From Mesoflavibacter profundi (lineage in GTDB: Bacteria; Bacteroidota; Bacteroidia; Flavobacteriales; Flavobacteriaceae): DNA of 64,000 nucleotides. Positions 18,631 through 25,618 of the stretch are shown here, one piece after another (the stretch's first letter is position 1; each line of letters opens with the position of its first letter). The translations under genes were made by a program, and so were the position numbers. The stretch spans positions 1,580,800 to 1,644,799 of the forward strand of contig NZ_CP061703.1 in NCBI RefSeq assembly GCF_014764305.1, given 5' to 3'. The notes beneath the pieces are model-generated. The model was not told the origin of the DNA. It worked only from the letters and a program-made list of their open reading frames with translations, and searched no databases.

Positions 18631-19172
18631 AACAAAACTCTTACAAATGGCATCCATGCGTTGGCATAAATACTTTTGTCTTCGTCATATAAAACATCAT
18701 ATCTTATACCAAAAGTAACATTATTAGTTCTGTAACCTGCGCCTAAAAATAATGCAGGATATAGATAATTATCATCTTCAAGATCAGATAAGTTGCCTTC
18801 AAATTTTCGGTTAACATTTAAAGCTTCAAATTCAGATGAAAGTTGTATTTCATTAATAGGATTGTAAATACCAATAACACTACCGCCAAAAATTGTAGAT
18901 TTATAAGCATTTTTTTGTCTATTGTAAGTGGCGTTAAGCCCAATACCTAATCCAAGTTGGTTATTAAATTGGTAGATAGCATTTGGTGCAAGCGTAGCGC
19001 TAAAAAAATTAGATCCAGTACTTAGACCAAATCCGCCACCAAATCTTACGTGTTTCCAAAAATCACTTTTTTGATTAGGTAAATTGTCTTGAGAAAATGA
19101 TAAAGTCGTAAAAAAAACAGAAAAGACTAAAAAAAGTGTAAGAATTTTACATTTTGAGGAAAAAAATTTCAT
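18627..19172 (-). CDS. Small outer-membrane beta-barrel protein next to sucA
   Basis: About 181 residues from the ATG at 19172, which gives a clean signal peptide (MKFFSSKCKILTLFLVF...TLSFSQ); the in-frame ATG at 19196 adds eight residues and is less likely. Alternating hydrophobic strands rich in Gly and aromatics (FGGGFGLSTGSNFFSATL, LFLGAGYRTNNVTFGIRYDVLY) indicate a small beta-barrel. The end is RVLF, with a terminal Phe typical of outer-membrane proteins. Proteins of this type can inherit a misleading 2-oxoglutarate decarboxylase name from the adjacent sucA; nothing here is enzymatic. Confidence 0.7.
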   Translation of the reverse strand: MKFFSSKCKILTLFLVFSVFFTTLSFSQDNLPNQKSDFWKHVRFGGGFGLSTGSNFFSATLAPNAIYQFNNQLGLGIGLNATYNRQKNAYKSTIFGGSVIGIYNPINEIQLSSEFEALNVNRKFEGNLSDLEDDNYLYPALFLGAGYRTNNVTFGIRYDVLYDEDKSIYANAWMPFVRVLF

Positions 19173-19241
19173 AATCAATAATTTAATAAATTTCAAACGT
19201 TATAAATATAATAAAAGCATCGCTATATTTAGTAAAAGTTG

Positions 19242-19249
19242 TATTTTTG
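19242..19249 (+). promoter_or_regulatory. sucA -7 box (TATTTTTG)
   Basis: An exact TAnnTTTG match 39 nt upstream of the sucA ATG, giving a leader of about 35 nt. No TTTG at the -33 spacing was found. Confidence 0.5.
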
Positions 19250-19288
19250 ATAAAATTTTGTTGAAGCGAACACGACTTACAAATTATA

Positions 19289-22045
19289 ATGGATAAATAT
19301 TCCTTTTTAAACGCAGCACATACAGCATACTTTGCTGATTTATACGATCAATATTTAAAAAACCCTGACTCTGTAGAGCCAAGTTGGAGAGCCTTTTTTC
19401 AAGGTTATGACTTTGGTAGCGAAAGCTACGGAATGGAAGGCGAAATTGTAGAAGGTGTTTCGGCACAGATACCAGAACATCTTCAAAAAGAATTTCAAGT
19501 AGTAAACCTTATAGATGGTTACAGAAGTAGAGGTCATTTATTTACAAAAACAAATCCTGTTAGAGAACGTAGAAAATACGAACCAACATTAGCATTAGAA
19601 AATTTTGGACTATCAAACGCAGATTTAGACACTACATTTAATGCAGGTGAAATTTTAGGTATTGGCGCTCAAACTTTAAGAGAAATTTTAAAACATCTTA
19701 ATAGTATTTATTGCGATTCTATTGGTGTAGAGTATATGTATATTCGTCAACCAGAAGAAATCAAATGGATACAAAATAAGCTGAATATTAATGATAATCA
19801 GCCAAATTTTTCTTCAGAACAGAAAAAACACATTCTTAAAAAGTTAAACGAAGCAGTTTCATTTGAAAACTTTTTACACACAAAATATGTTGGGCAAAAA
19901 CGATTTTCTTTAGAAGGAGGAGAATCTTTAATTCCTGCTTTAGATGCAATCATAGAAAAAGCAGCAGAACTTGGTGTAGAAGAGTTTGTAATGGGTATGG
20001 CACATAGAGGTCGTTTAAGTACCTTAACAAACATCTTTGGAAAATCTGCAAAAGATATTTTTAGCGAGTTTGATGGTAAAGATTATCAAGAAGAAATTTT
20101 TGATGGTGATGTAAAATACCATTTAGGATGGACAAGTCAAAGAAGTACAGATACAGGTAAAAAAATAAACCTAAGTATTGCGCCTAACCCATCGCATTTA
20201 GAAACGGTTGGAGCAGTAGTAGAAGGTATTTCAAGAGCAAAACAAGATCATAATCATCAAGATAATTTTAGTAAAGTACTACCAATAGTAGTGCATGGTG
20301 ATGCAGCAATCGCAGGACAAGGATTAGTGTATGAGATTGTACAAATGGCAAAACTTGATGGTTATAAAACTAACGGAACGATACATGTTGTAATTAATAA
20401 TCAAGTAGGATTTACAACCAATTATTTAGACGCAAGATCAAGTACATATTGTACTGATGTAGGTAAAGTAACGTTATCTCCAGTATTACATGTTAATGCA
20501 GACGATGCAGAAGCAGTAGTACATGCCATGTTGTTTGCTTTAGATTTTAGAATGAATTTCAAACGTGATGTCTTTATTGATCTTTTAGGATACAGAAAAT
20601 ACGGGCATAACGAAGGAGACGAGCCTAGGTTTACGCAACCAAAATTATACAAAGCAATAGCAAAGCATAATAATCCAAGAGATATTTATGCAGAAAAATT
20701 AATCGCACAAGGCGTAATTAATAAAGATTATGTAAAGCAATTAGAACAAGATTACAAAGAAAAGCTAGAAGAAAAATTAGAAGATTCTAGAAAAGAAGAT
20801 AAAACTATCATTACTCCATTTATGGAAGATACGTGGAAAGATTTTGTACGTGTCGACGAAAACGTAATGATGGAAACAGTAGATACAACTGTAAGTAAAG
20901 ATAAACTTGCACAGATTACCAATGTAATCTCTAACTTACCAGAAGATAAAAAGTTTATAAGAAAAATAGAGCGACTAATCCAATCTAGACAAACAATGTT
21001 TGACGAGGATAAGTTAGATTGGGCTATGGCAGAACATTTAGCTTATGGTACATTATTAACCGAAGGTTATGATGTGCGTATCACAGGTCAAGATGTAGAG
21101 CGTGGTACTTTTTCTCATAGACATGCAGTGGTTAAAGTAGAAGATAGCGAAGAAGAAATCGTACTTTTAAATAACCTAAAAGACAGTAACGGTCATTTTT
21201 ATATTTACAATTCATTGTTGTCAGAATATGGAGTTGTAGGTTTTGACTACGGTTATGCTATGGCAAGTCCAAACACCTTAACCATTTGGGAAGCGCAATT
21301 TGGAGACTTTAGTAACGGAGCGCAAATCATGTTAGACCAATACATTTCTTCTGGAGAAGATAAGTGGAAAACACAAAATGGTCTTGTAATGCTTTTACCT
21401 CACGGTTACGAAGGTCAAGGTGCAGAGCATTCATCAGCACGTATGGAGCGTTACCTACAACTATGCGCAAAAGACAATATGTTTGTTGCAGACTGTACAA
21501 CACCAGCAAACATGTTCCACTTGTTAAGACGTCAAATGTTATCTAACTACCGTAAACCATTAATCGTGTTTACACCAAAAAGTTTATTACGTCATCCAAA
21601 ATGTGTAAGTACCGTAGAAGAATTTGCTAACGGAAGTTTCCAAACGGTAATCGAAGATACTACTGTAAAAACAGAAGACGTAAAAACATTAGTATTTGTA
21701 ACAGGTAAATTCTATTATGATTTAGATGAAGAAAGAGAACAGCTAAACCGTAACGATGTTGCATTAGTAAGAATCGAGCAACTATTCCCATTACCAGTGC
21801 AAAAAATAAGAGAAATTCTAGACAAATATAAGCACGTAGAAGACGTAGTTTGGGCACAAGAAGAACCAAGAAATATGGGTGCATATATGCATATGATGAT
21901 GCATTTAGAAGAAGCAAAAAACTTTAGAGCAGCTTCAAGAAGACCATATGGTGCTCCAGCAGCAGGTAGTTCAGTAAGATCTAAAAAGCGTCATAAAGAA
22001 GTTATAGATTTTGTCTTTGATAAAACAAAAAATAACCAGCGATAA
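19289..22045 (+). CDS. sucA: 2-oxoglutarate dehydrogenase E1 component
   Basis: A 918-residue ThDP-dependent decarboxylase of the TCA cycle; E. coli SucA has 933 residues. It has an N-terminal helix with the E1-typical FLNAAHTAYFADLYDQYLKNP. Active-site segments include GMAHRGRLSTLTNIFGKS, VVHGDAAIAGQGLVYE with INNQVGFTT, and the transketolase-like pyrimidine domain (MLLPHGYEGQGAEHSSARMER). The E2 gene sucB lies downstream, with a small exported-protein gene between them. Confidence 0.97.
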   Translation: MDKYSFLNAAHTAYFADLYDQYLKNPDSVEPSWRAFFQGYDFGSESYGMEGEIVEGVSAQIPEHLQKEFQVVNLIDGYRSRGHLFTKTNPVRERRKYEPTLALENFGLSNADLDTTFNAGEILGIGAQTLREILKHLNSIYCDSIGVEYMYIRQPEEIKWIQNKLNINDNQPNFSSEQKKHILKKLNEAVSFENFLHTKYVGQKRFSLEGGESLIPALDAIIEKAAELGVEEFVMGMAHRGRLSTLTNIFGKSAKDIFSEFDGKDYQEEIFDGDVKYHLGWTSQRSTDTGKKINLSIAPNPSHLETVGAVVEGISRAKQDHNHQDNFSKVLPIVVHGDAAIAGQGLVYEIVQMAKLDGYKTNGTIHVVINNQVGFTTNYLDARSSTYCTDVGKVTLSPVLHVNADDAEAVVHAMLFALDFRMNFKRDVFIDLLGYRKYGHNEGDEPRFTQPKLYKAIAKHNNPRDIYAEKLIAQGVINKDYVKQLEQDYKEKLEEKLEDSRKEDKTIITPFMEDTWKDFVRVDENVMMETVDTTVSKDKLAQITNVISNLPEDKKFIRKIERLIQSRQTMFDEDKLDWAMAEHLAYGTLLTEGYDVRITGQDVERGTFSHRHAVVKVEDSEEEIVLLNNLKDSNGHFYIYNSLLSEYGVVGFDYGYAMASPNTLTIWEAQFGDFSNGAQIMLDQYISSGEDKWKTQNGLVMLLPHGYEGQGAEHSSARMERYLQLCAKDNMFVADCTTPANMFHLLRRQMLSNYRKPLIVFTPKSLLRHPKCVSTVEEFANGSFQTVIEDTTVKTEDVKTLVFVTGKFYYDLDEEREQLNRNDVALVRIEQLFPLPVQKIREILDKYKHVEDVVWAQEEPRNMGAYMHMMMHLEEAKNFRAASRRPYGAPAAGSSVRSKKRHKEVIDFVFDKTKNNQR

Positions 22046-22063
22046 GCTATAAATCAATACAAA

Positions 22064-22438
22064 ATGAAAAAAGGACTTTTAATAATAATAACACTATTAA
22101 CGTTTAGTATAGGATTATCTCAAGAAGTAGAAAAAGCAAATTATAAAACAACTGTAAACACCTTTACATCACACTATAATAAAGGTAATTATCAAGCGAT
22201 TTATAATATGTTTGATGCCAATTTTAAACAAGTATTTACATTAGATAAAGTCAAAACTTTTTTCAAAGAAGAAATTAATGCAGACGCATTAGGAAAGATA
22301 GAAGAAAGAACATTAAACTCGATAGTTCGAACAGGACACAATTATACATTTACATTTGAAAACGGAACTTGTACAGCTTTTTTTCTACTAGATGAAGCTA
22401 ATCAAATCAAAGGATTTCAGATGTATAAAAAACAATAA
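22064..22438 (+). CDS. Small exported protein of DUF3887-like type
   Basis: A 124-residue protein with a signal peptide (MKKGLLIIITLLTFSIGLSQ) and a cystatin/NTF2-like pattern (FTSHYNKGNYQAIYNMFDANFKQVFTLDKVKTFF) resembling the DUF3887 module often attached to serine hydrolases. No hydrolase is attached here. It lies 18 nt after sucA and 34 nt before sucB, so it is part of the same transcription unit although it is exported and they are cytoplasmic. The function is unknown; the family assignment is tentative. Confidence 0.7.
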   Translation: MKKGLLIIITLLTFSIGLSQEVEKANYKTTVNTFTSHYNKGNYQAIYNMFDANFKQVFTLDKVKTFFKEEINADALGKIEERTLNSIVRTGHNYTFTFENGTCTAFFLLDEANQIKGFQMYKKQ

Positions 22439-22472
22439 AACCAAATAACACAAAGCATAAAATTATATTACG

Positions 22473-23720
22473 ATGATTTTAGAAATGAAAGTGCCTTCTC
22501 CAGGCGAATCAATTACAGAAGTTGAAATAGCAGAATGGCTAGTTCAAGATGGTGATTACGTAGAAAAAGACCAAGCAATAGCAGAAGTAGATAGTGATAA
22601 AGCAACTTTAGAGCTACCAGCAGAAGCAAGTGGTGTAATAACTCTTAAAGCCGAAGAAGGAGATGCAGTAGCAGTTGGACAAGTGGTTTGTTTAATAGAC
22701 ACAAGTGCAGAAGCACCTGCAAGTAGCACTTACGAAGGTGGCGATGAAGGAGGAAACAATGATGCTGAAAAAGATGTTGCAAAAGCACAAAAAGCAACAC
22801 CAAATACAGAAGAAAAAGCGCCAAATCCAGCAAAAGACACTTATGCATCTGGAGTAGCAAGTCCAGCAGCAAAGAAAATTCTTGCCGAAAAAGGTATAGA
22901 AGCTAGTGCAGTTTCTGGAACTGGTAAAGATGGACGTGTGACTAAAGACGATGCTGTAAAAGCAGTACCATCTATGGGTACACCAACAGGAGGAAACAGA
23001 GGACAATCAAGAAGTAAGATGTCTATGTTACGTCGTAAAGTAGCAGAGCGTTTGGTAGAAGCAAAAAATACAACTGCAATGTTAACTACGTTTAACGAGG
23101 TTAACATGACACCAATTTTTGAACTACGTAAACAATATAAAGAAGAGTTTAAGTCTAAACATGGAGTAGGTTTAGGATTTATGTCTTTCTTTACCTTAGC
23201 AGTAGTTAGAGCTTTAAAAGAATATCCAGCTGTAAACTCTATGATAGATGGTAAAGAAATGATTTCTTACGATTTTGTAGATGTAAGTATAGCTGTATCT
23301 GGACCAAAAGGTTTAATGGTGCCTGTAATTAGAAATGCAGAAAATCTAACTTTTAGAGGTGTAGAATCTGAAGTAAAAAGACTTGCTTTACGTGCTAGAG
23401 ATGGACAAATTACTGTAGATGAAATGACAGGAGGAACATTTACAATTTCTAATGGTGGAGTATTTGGAAGTATGTTGTCTACACCAATCATTAATCCGCC
23501 TCAAAGTGGTATTTTAGGAATGCATAACATTATAGAGCGTCCAATAGCTGTAGATGGAAAAGTAGAAATTCATCCAATGATGTACGTAGCATTATCTTAC
23601 GATCATAGAATTATTGATGGTAGAGAAAGTGTTGGATTTTTAGTAGCAGTAAAAGAAGCGCTAGAAAACCCTAAAGAGTTATTAATGAATAATGATATTA
23701 AAAAAGCTTTAGAATTATAA
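22473..23720 (+). CDS. sucB: 2-oxoglutarate dehydrogenase E2 component (dihydrolipoyl succinyltransferase)
   Basis: A 415-residue protein. The N-terminal lipoyl domain has the lipoylated lysine in [10 protein letters not shown] (Lys43). An Ala/Glu/Lys-rich linker follows, then the peripheral subunit-binding domain ([13 protein letters not shown], about residues 124-160) and the acyltransferase core. The catalytic signature is [16 protein letters not shown] with His378. It transfers succinyl groups from E1-bound lipoate to CoA. The E3 subunit (lipoamide dehydrogenase) is not encoded in this window. Confidence 0.97.
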   Translation: MILEMKVPSPGESITEVEIAEWLVQDGDYVEKDQAIAEVDSDKATLELPAEASGVITLKAEEGDAVAVGQVVCLIDTSAEAPASSTYEGGDEGGNNDAEKDVAKAQKATPNTEEKAPNPAKDTYASGVASPAAKKILAEKGIEASAVSGTGKDGRVTKDDAVKAVPSMGTPTGGNRGQSRSKMSMLRRKVAERLVEAKNTTAMLTTFNEVNMTPIFELRKQYKEEFKSKHGVGLGFMSFFTLAVVRALKEYPAVNSMIDGKEMISYDFVDVSIAVSGPKGLMVPVIRNAENLTFRGVESEVKRLALRARDGQITVDEMTGGTFTISNGGVFGSMLSTPIINPPQSGILGMHNIIERPIAVDGKVEIHPMMYVALSYDHRIIDGRESVGFLVAVKEALENPKELLMNNDIKKALEL

Positions 23721-23744
23721 TAGCTTAATAATAAAGCATAAAAT

Positions 23745-23776
23745 AAAAAAGCGCTACTTTAAAGTAGCGCTTTTTT
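23745..23776. terminator. Bidirectional terminator after sucB
   Basis: The perfect palindrome GCGCTACTTTAAAGTAGCGC (23751-23770) has AAAAAA on the left and TTTTTT on the right. It ends the sucA-sucB unit on the plus strand and transcription from the sRNA array and small membrane-protein gene on the minus strand. Confidence 0.85.
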
Positions 23777-23777
23777 A

Positions 23778-23882
23778 TTACCGTAAAAAGGCGTAAATAT
23801 TAAACGCAATTACAGTAAAAGCTAATATTAAGACTAATACAATAAATAAATTGCTGTATTTAGTGTTAGAAGTTTCCATCAT
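23778..23882 (-). CDS. Putative 34-residue single-pass membrane microprotein
   Basis: Two adjacent in-frame ATGs (23880-23882 and 23877-23879) open a 33-34 residue reading frame ending in TAA at 23778. After a short polar start (METSNTKYSN) comes one strongly hydrophobic helix (LFIVLVLILAFTVIAFNIYA) and a short FLR tail. The composition is that of a genuine small membrane protein rather than random AT-rich sequence. No promoter box is visible; the start lies 10 nt past the U-run of sRNA A, so expression may depend on terminator read-through. The family is unknown. Confidence 0.45.
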   Translation of the reverse strand: MMETSNTKYSNLFIVLVLILAFTVIAFNIYAFLR

Positions 23883-23891
23883 AATTTTAGT

Positions 23892-23961
23892 AAAAAAAAA
23901 CCCTGCACCATTAATGATGCAGAGTTAAATAAATAATTCTCCCTAAGAACTAATTAATAGC
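23892..23961 (-). ncRNA. Putative sRNA A (about 70 nt)
   Basis: The predicted transcript starts at GCUAUUAAU (G at 23961), 5 nt after the -7 box TACCTTTA (23966-23973). A 7-bp hairpin UAGUUCU / AGAAUUA presents loop UAGGG. The RNA ends in a terminator formed by 23901-23924 (CUCUGCAUCAU / AUGGUGCAGGG) and a U9 run (23892-23900). Most distal unit from the regulator gene. Start and end are predictions from motifs. Confidence 0.6.
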
Positions 23962-23996
23962 ACTGTAAAGGTATGTTGTTTTTATGATCTGTGAAA

Positions 23997-24012
23997 TACG
24001 TAGGTCTACGTA
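23997..24012. promoter_or_regulatory. 7-2-7 heptamer palindrome upstream of sRNA A
   Basis: TACGTAG-GT-CTACGTA, a perfect inverted pair of 7-mers separated by 2 bp, the arrangement typical of NarL/FixJ-family binding sites. Its centre is 35 bp from the centre of the sRNA A -7 box. The direct repeats TTTACGAAAA (24015-24024) and TTACGAAAA (24027-24035) lie immediately beyond it. Confidence 0.65.
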
Positions 24013-24052
24013 TATTTACGAAAACATTACGAAAACTCTTGATTTTACTAAT

Positions 24053-24115
24053 AAAAAAAGCTCTAATCAGAAGTTTGATTAGAGCCTTGTCAATTCTCCC
24101 AAATTGATTTATAGC
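24053..24115 (-). ncRNA. Putative sRNA B (about 63 nt)
   Basis: The predicted start is GCUAUAAAUC (G at 24115), 5 nt after the -7 box TACCTTAG (24120-24127). The first hairpin is CAAUU / AAUUG with loop UGGGAG. The terminator GCUCUAAUCA / UGAUUAGAGC (24060-24085) is followed by U7 (24053-24059). The loop-and-stem segment GGAGAAUU is complementary to the leader of the response-regulator mRNA. Confidence 0.65.
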
Positions 24116-24150
24116 AATGCTAAGGTATGTTATAAAATGAATATATAAAA

Positions 24151-24166
24151 TACGTAGGTCTACGTA
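24151..24166. promoter_or_regulatory. 7-2-7 heptamer palindrome upstream of sRNA B
   Basis: TACGTAG-GT-CTACGTA, identical to the site of unit A, again centred exactly 35 bp from the -7 box. The direct repeats TTTACGAAAA (24169-24178) and TTACGAAAA (24181-24189) lie beyond it, about one helical turn apart. Confidence 0.65.
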
Positions 24167-24205
24167 TATTTACGAAAACTTTACGAAAACTTTTAAATTA
24201 AAACA

Positions 24206-24274
24206 TAAAAAAAGCTCTAGAACTTAAGGGTATTCTAGAGCTTTTAACAATTCTCCCAAAAATTGATTAATAGC
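24206..24274 (-). ncRNA. Putative sRNA C (about 69 nt)
   Basis: The predicted start is GCUAUUAAUC (G at 24274), 5 nt after the -7 box TAATTTAG (24279-24286). The hairpin CAAUU / AAUUG presents loop UUUGGGAG. The strong terminator AAGCUCUAGAA / UUCUAGAGCUU (24212-24243) is followed by a U-run. It is closest to unit B in sequence but has a different terminator stem. Confidence 0.65.
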
Positions 24275-24309
24275 TTTGCTAAATTATAAATTAATAAGGA
24301 TATACAAAA

Positions 24310-24325
24310 TACGTATGTCTACGTA
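24310..24325. promoter_or_regulatory. 7-2-7 heptamer palindrome upstream of sRNA C
   Basis: TACGTAT-GT-CTACGTA, one base off perfect symmetry, centred 35 bp from the -7 box. The direct repeats TTTACGAAAA (24328-24337) and TTACGAAAA (24340-24348) follow. Among the four units only this one also has a TTTG near the -33 spacing (24305-24308, 18 bp). Confidence 0.6.
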
Positions 24326-24361
24326 TATTTACGAAAATGTTACGAAAACATTATAAAAGAC

Positions 24362-24426
24362 AAAACCCAAAACCGTTAGGTTCTGGGTTTTAATATGTTG
24401 TCCCATAATAAAATATGATTAATAGC
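24362..24426 (-). ncRNA. Putative sRNA D (about 65 nt), most diverged unit
   Basis: The predicted start is GCUAUUAAUC (G at 24426), 5 nt after the -7 box TATTTTAG (24431-24438). The GGGA is kept, but the downstream arm reads GGGACAAC rather than GGGAGAAU, and the first stem is weaker (AUAU pairs). The terminator AAAACCCAGAACC / GGUUUUGGGUUUU (24362-24391) has only a short U-run. Nearest unit to the regulator gene; it lacks the TTTTCGTAA direct repeats. Confidence 0.5.
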
Positions 24427-24461
24427 TCTGCTAAAATAAATCATATTTTTATGATATAAAA

Positions 24462-24477
24462 TACGTACTTCTACGTA
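24462..24477. promoter_or_regulatory. 7-2-7 heptamer palindrome upstream of sRNA D, overlapping the regulator's stop codon
   Basis: TACGTAC-TT-CTACGTA on the plus strand (TACGTAG-AA-GTACGTA on the minus strand), centred 35 bp from the -7 box of unit D. It covers the last codons and stop codon (24471-24473) of the response-regulator gene. Confidence 0.6.
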
Positions 24478-25112
24478 TTTTTAATTAATTCTTTATTTAA
24501 TTGTGCCCATATTGCTAATGCATTTTGGGAAGCTTTTAGATTTAATTTTTTCACTAAATTACTGCGATGCTTTTCTACGGTTCTTATAGAAGAGTCTAAT
24601 GTTTCAGAGATTTTTGCACTAGACATTTCTTGAGAAATCATTTTTAAAATCTTAAGTTCTGTTGGTGTTAAAATTTCATTTAAGTTATTACTAGAATAGT
24701 TTATTTTAGAGTTTAGATAAGAGGCAATTTCTTCACTAAAATAAGGTTCGCCTCTAACAGCATGATTTATGCAAGTTTCAATTTCTTCTATAGCAAATTC
24801 TTTTAAAATGTATCCGTAGACGTTGTATTCTTTAGCTTGATCAAATAAATGTTCTTCATTATCAAAAGTAATTAGTATGATTTTTGTGCCAAGATTATTT
24901 TTGTAACATGCTTTGGCTACTTCTAATCCAGTCATACCTGGCATTCTTATATCTAATAAAGCTAAATCTGGTTTTAGTTTTACGATTTGATTATAGGCTG
25001 TTTTACCATCTTCGGCACTTCCTATAATGTTAAAGCCTCTAGAAGATATGTAATCTGATAAGCCTCTAAGCATTAATGGATGGTCATCTGCTATGACAAT
25101 TGAAACACTCAT
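24471..25112 (-). CDS. NarL/LuxR-family response regulator, probable activator of the sRNA array
   Basis: A 213-residue two-domain response regulator. The receiver domain (about residues 1-120) has the acidic pair DD at 9-10, phospho-acceptor Asp54 (ALLDIRMPG) and the conserved Lys (YILKEF). The LuxR-type HTH output domain (about residues 147-207) contains LTPTELKILKMISQEMSSAKISETLDSSIRTVEKHRSNL. No histidine kinase is encoded nearby, so it is an orphan in this window. It lies 53 nt downstream of the protease gene with its own -7-like box, and directly upstream of four units carrying NarL-style 7-2-7 palindromes, which it plausibly binds (inference). Confidence 0.93.
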   Translation of the reverse strand: MSVSIVIADDHPLMLRGLSDYISSRGFNIIGSAEDGKTAYNQIVKLKPDLALLDIRMPGMTGLEVAKACYKNNLGTKIILITFDNEEHLFDQAKEYNVYGYILKEFAIEEIETCINHAVRGEPYFSEEIASYLNSKINYSSNNLNEILTPTELKILKMISQEMSSAKISETLDSSIRTVEKHRSNLVKKLNLKASQNALAIWAQLNKELIKNT

Positions 25113-25151
25113 TTTTATAAGTTGGAGAATTAATAATAGCCATTAAAGTTA
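25113..25151 (-). promoter_or_regulatory. Response-regulator promoter and leader with sRNA-complementary segment
   Basis: The -7-like box TAACTTTA (25144-25151) is followed by a predicted 28-nt leader starting GCUAUUAUUAAUU, which resembles the sRNA starts (GCUAUUAAUC). The leader contains AAUUCUCC (plus-strand GGAGAATT, 25124-25131), about 12 nt before the AUG. This is exactly complementary to GGAGAAUU in sRNAs A, B and C. No 7-2-7 palindrome is present at the equivalent upstream position. Confidence 0.45.
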
Positions 25152-25165
25152 ATAAAATTCTAGTA

Positions 25166-25618
25166 CTAGGCTAGGTTTTTAAGGTATAAATATTTTTTGT
25201 CGTAATCTATTATGGCTTTTACTTTTTTTAAAATATCTGCGCCTATAATTCCATCTACTGGTTTAGAGTTGTGATTAATTAAAGCCATATTTACATGACT
25301 TAAATCAAATAGTACTAAAGTGATTTTTTCTAATTTTAAGTGTCCAATTTTTAGTTTATTTTTTTTGGAGACTTGTGTAGACATATCTATTGCTCCTGCA
25401 CCAGCTGCTAATATTTTAGAGTCTTTTACTTTTTTTAATGTAAATTTTTCTGCTGCTTCAAAACCTACACAACTATTAGATGCTCCTGTATCAAGTATAA
25501 AAACACCTTTAATACCGTTAATTGTTGCTTTGATTTCAAAATGATTGGTTTTGGTTAATTTAAGCTTTACTCTTACATAATCCTGTGTAAGTAAAAAATC
25601 TTTAAGCTTGTCTTCCAT
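25166..25618 (-). CDS. Retropepsin-like aspartyl protease
   Basis: A 150-residue single-domain clan AA protease. The catalytic motif ILDTGASNS has Asp43, and the second hydrophobic-hydrophobic-Gly signature is near VDGIIGADILKK. One domain suggests a homodimeric enzyme, as in retroviral proteases. No signal peptide is visible, so it is probably cytoplasmic. The start overlaps the end of the CHAT gene by 17 bp, showing tight coupling. The next gene downstream is the response regulator. Substrates are unknown; processing of a pathway component is possible but not shown. Confidence 0.88.
   Translation of the reverse strand: MEDKLKDFLLTQDYVRVKLKLTKTNHFEIKATINGIKGVFILDTGASNSCVGFEAAEKFTLKKVKDSKILAAGAGAIDMSTQVSKKNKLKIGHLKLEKITLVLFDLSHVNMALINHNSKPVDGIIGADILKKVKAIIDYDKKYLYLKNLA

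Larger units (their letters stand above)
23892..24477 (-). repeat. Four-unit imperfect tandem array of promoter-RNA-terminator modules
   Basis: Four related units, spaced 154, 159 and 152 bp between equivalent palindromes, fill the gap between the microprotein gene and the response regulator. In minus-strand order each holds (except the first) TTTTCGTAA direct repeats, a TACGTA-type palindrome, a -7 box, a GCTAT start, an AATT/GGGA hairpin, and a terminator hairpin with U-run. Conserved blocks are regulatory and RNA-structural, while terminator stems differ, so the units are diverged duplicates kept under selection rather than simple repeats. Long open frames are absent. Confidence 0.85.

Noticed and set aside
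22645-23006. Minus-strand frames within sucB, rich in Leu or in Cys/Phe/Ser
   Set aside because: Complement of the Ala/Glu/Lys-rich lipoyl linker; composition artefact.
23892-24426. CsrA/RsmA-titrating RNAs because of GGA in hairpin loops
   Set aside because: Only one GGA loop per RNA, and CsrA is not generally found in Bacteroidota; kept only as an alternative idea, not a call.
23892-24477. Reading the tandem array as a CRISPR array or as simple satellite DNA
   Set aside because: Units are about 155 bp, conservation is confined to promoter and RNA-structure blocks, hairpins differ between units, and no cas genes are present.
25152-25200. A 7-2-7 palindrome upstream of the response-regulator promoter, which would indicate autoregulation by DNA binding
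   Set aside because: Checked at the 35-bp position and nearby; only CTAGTACTAG-like sequence, not the TACGTAG site.
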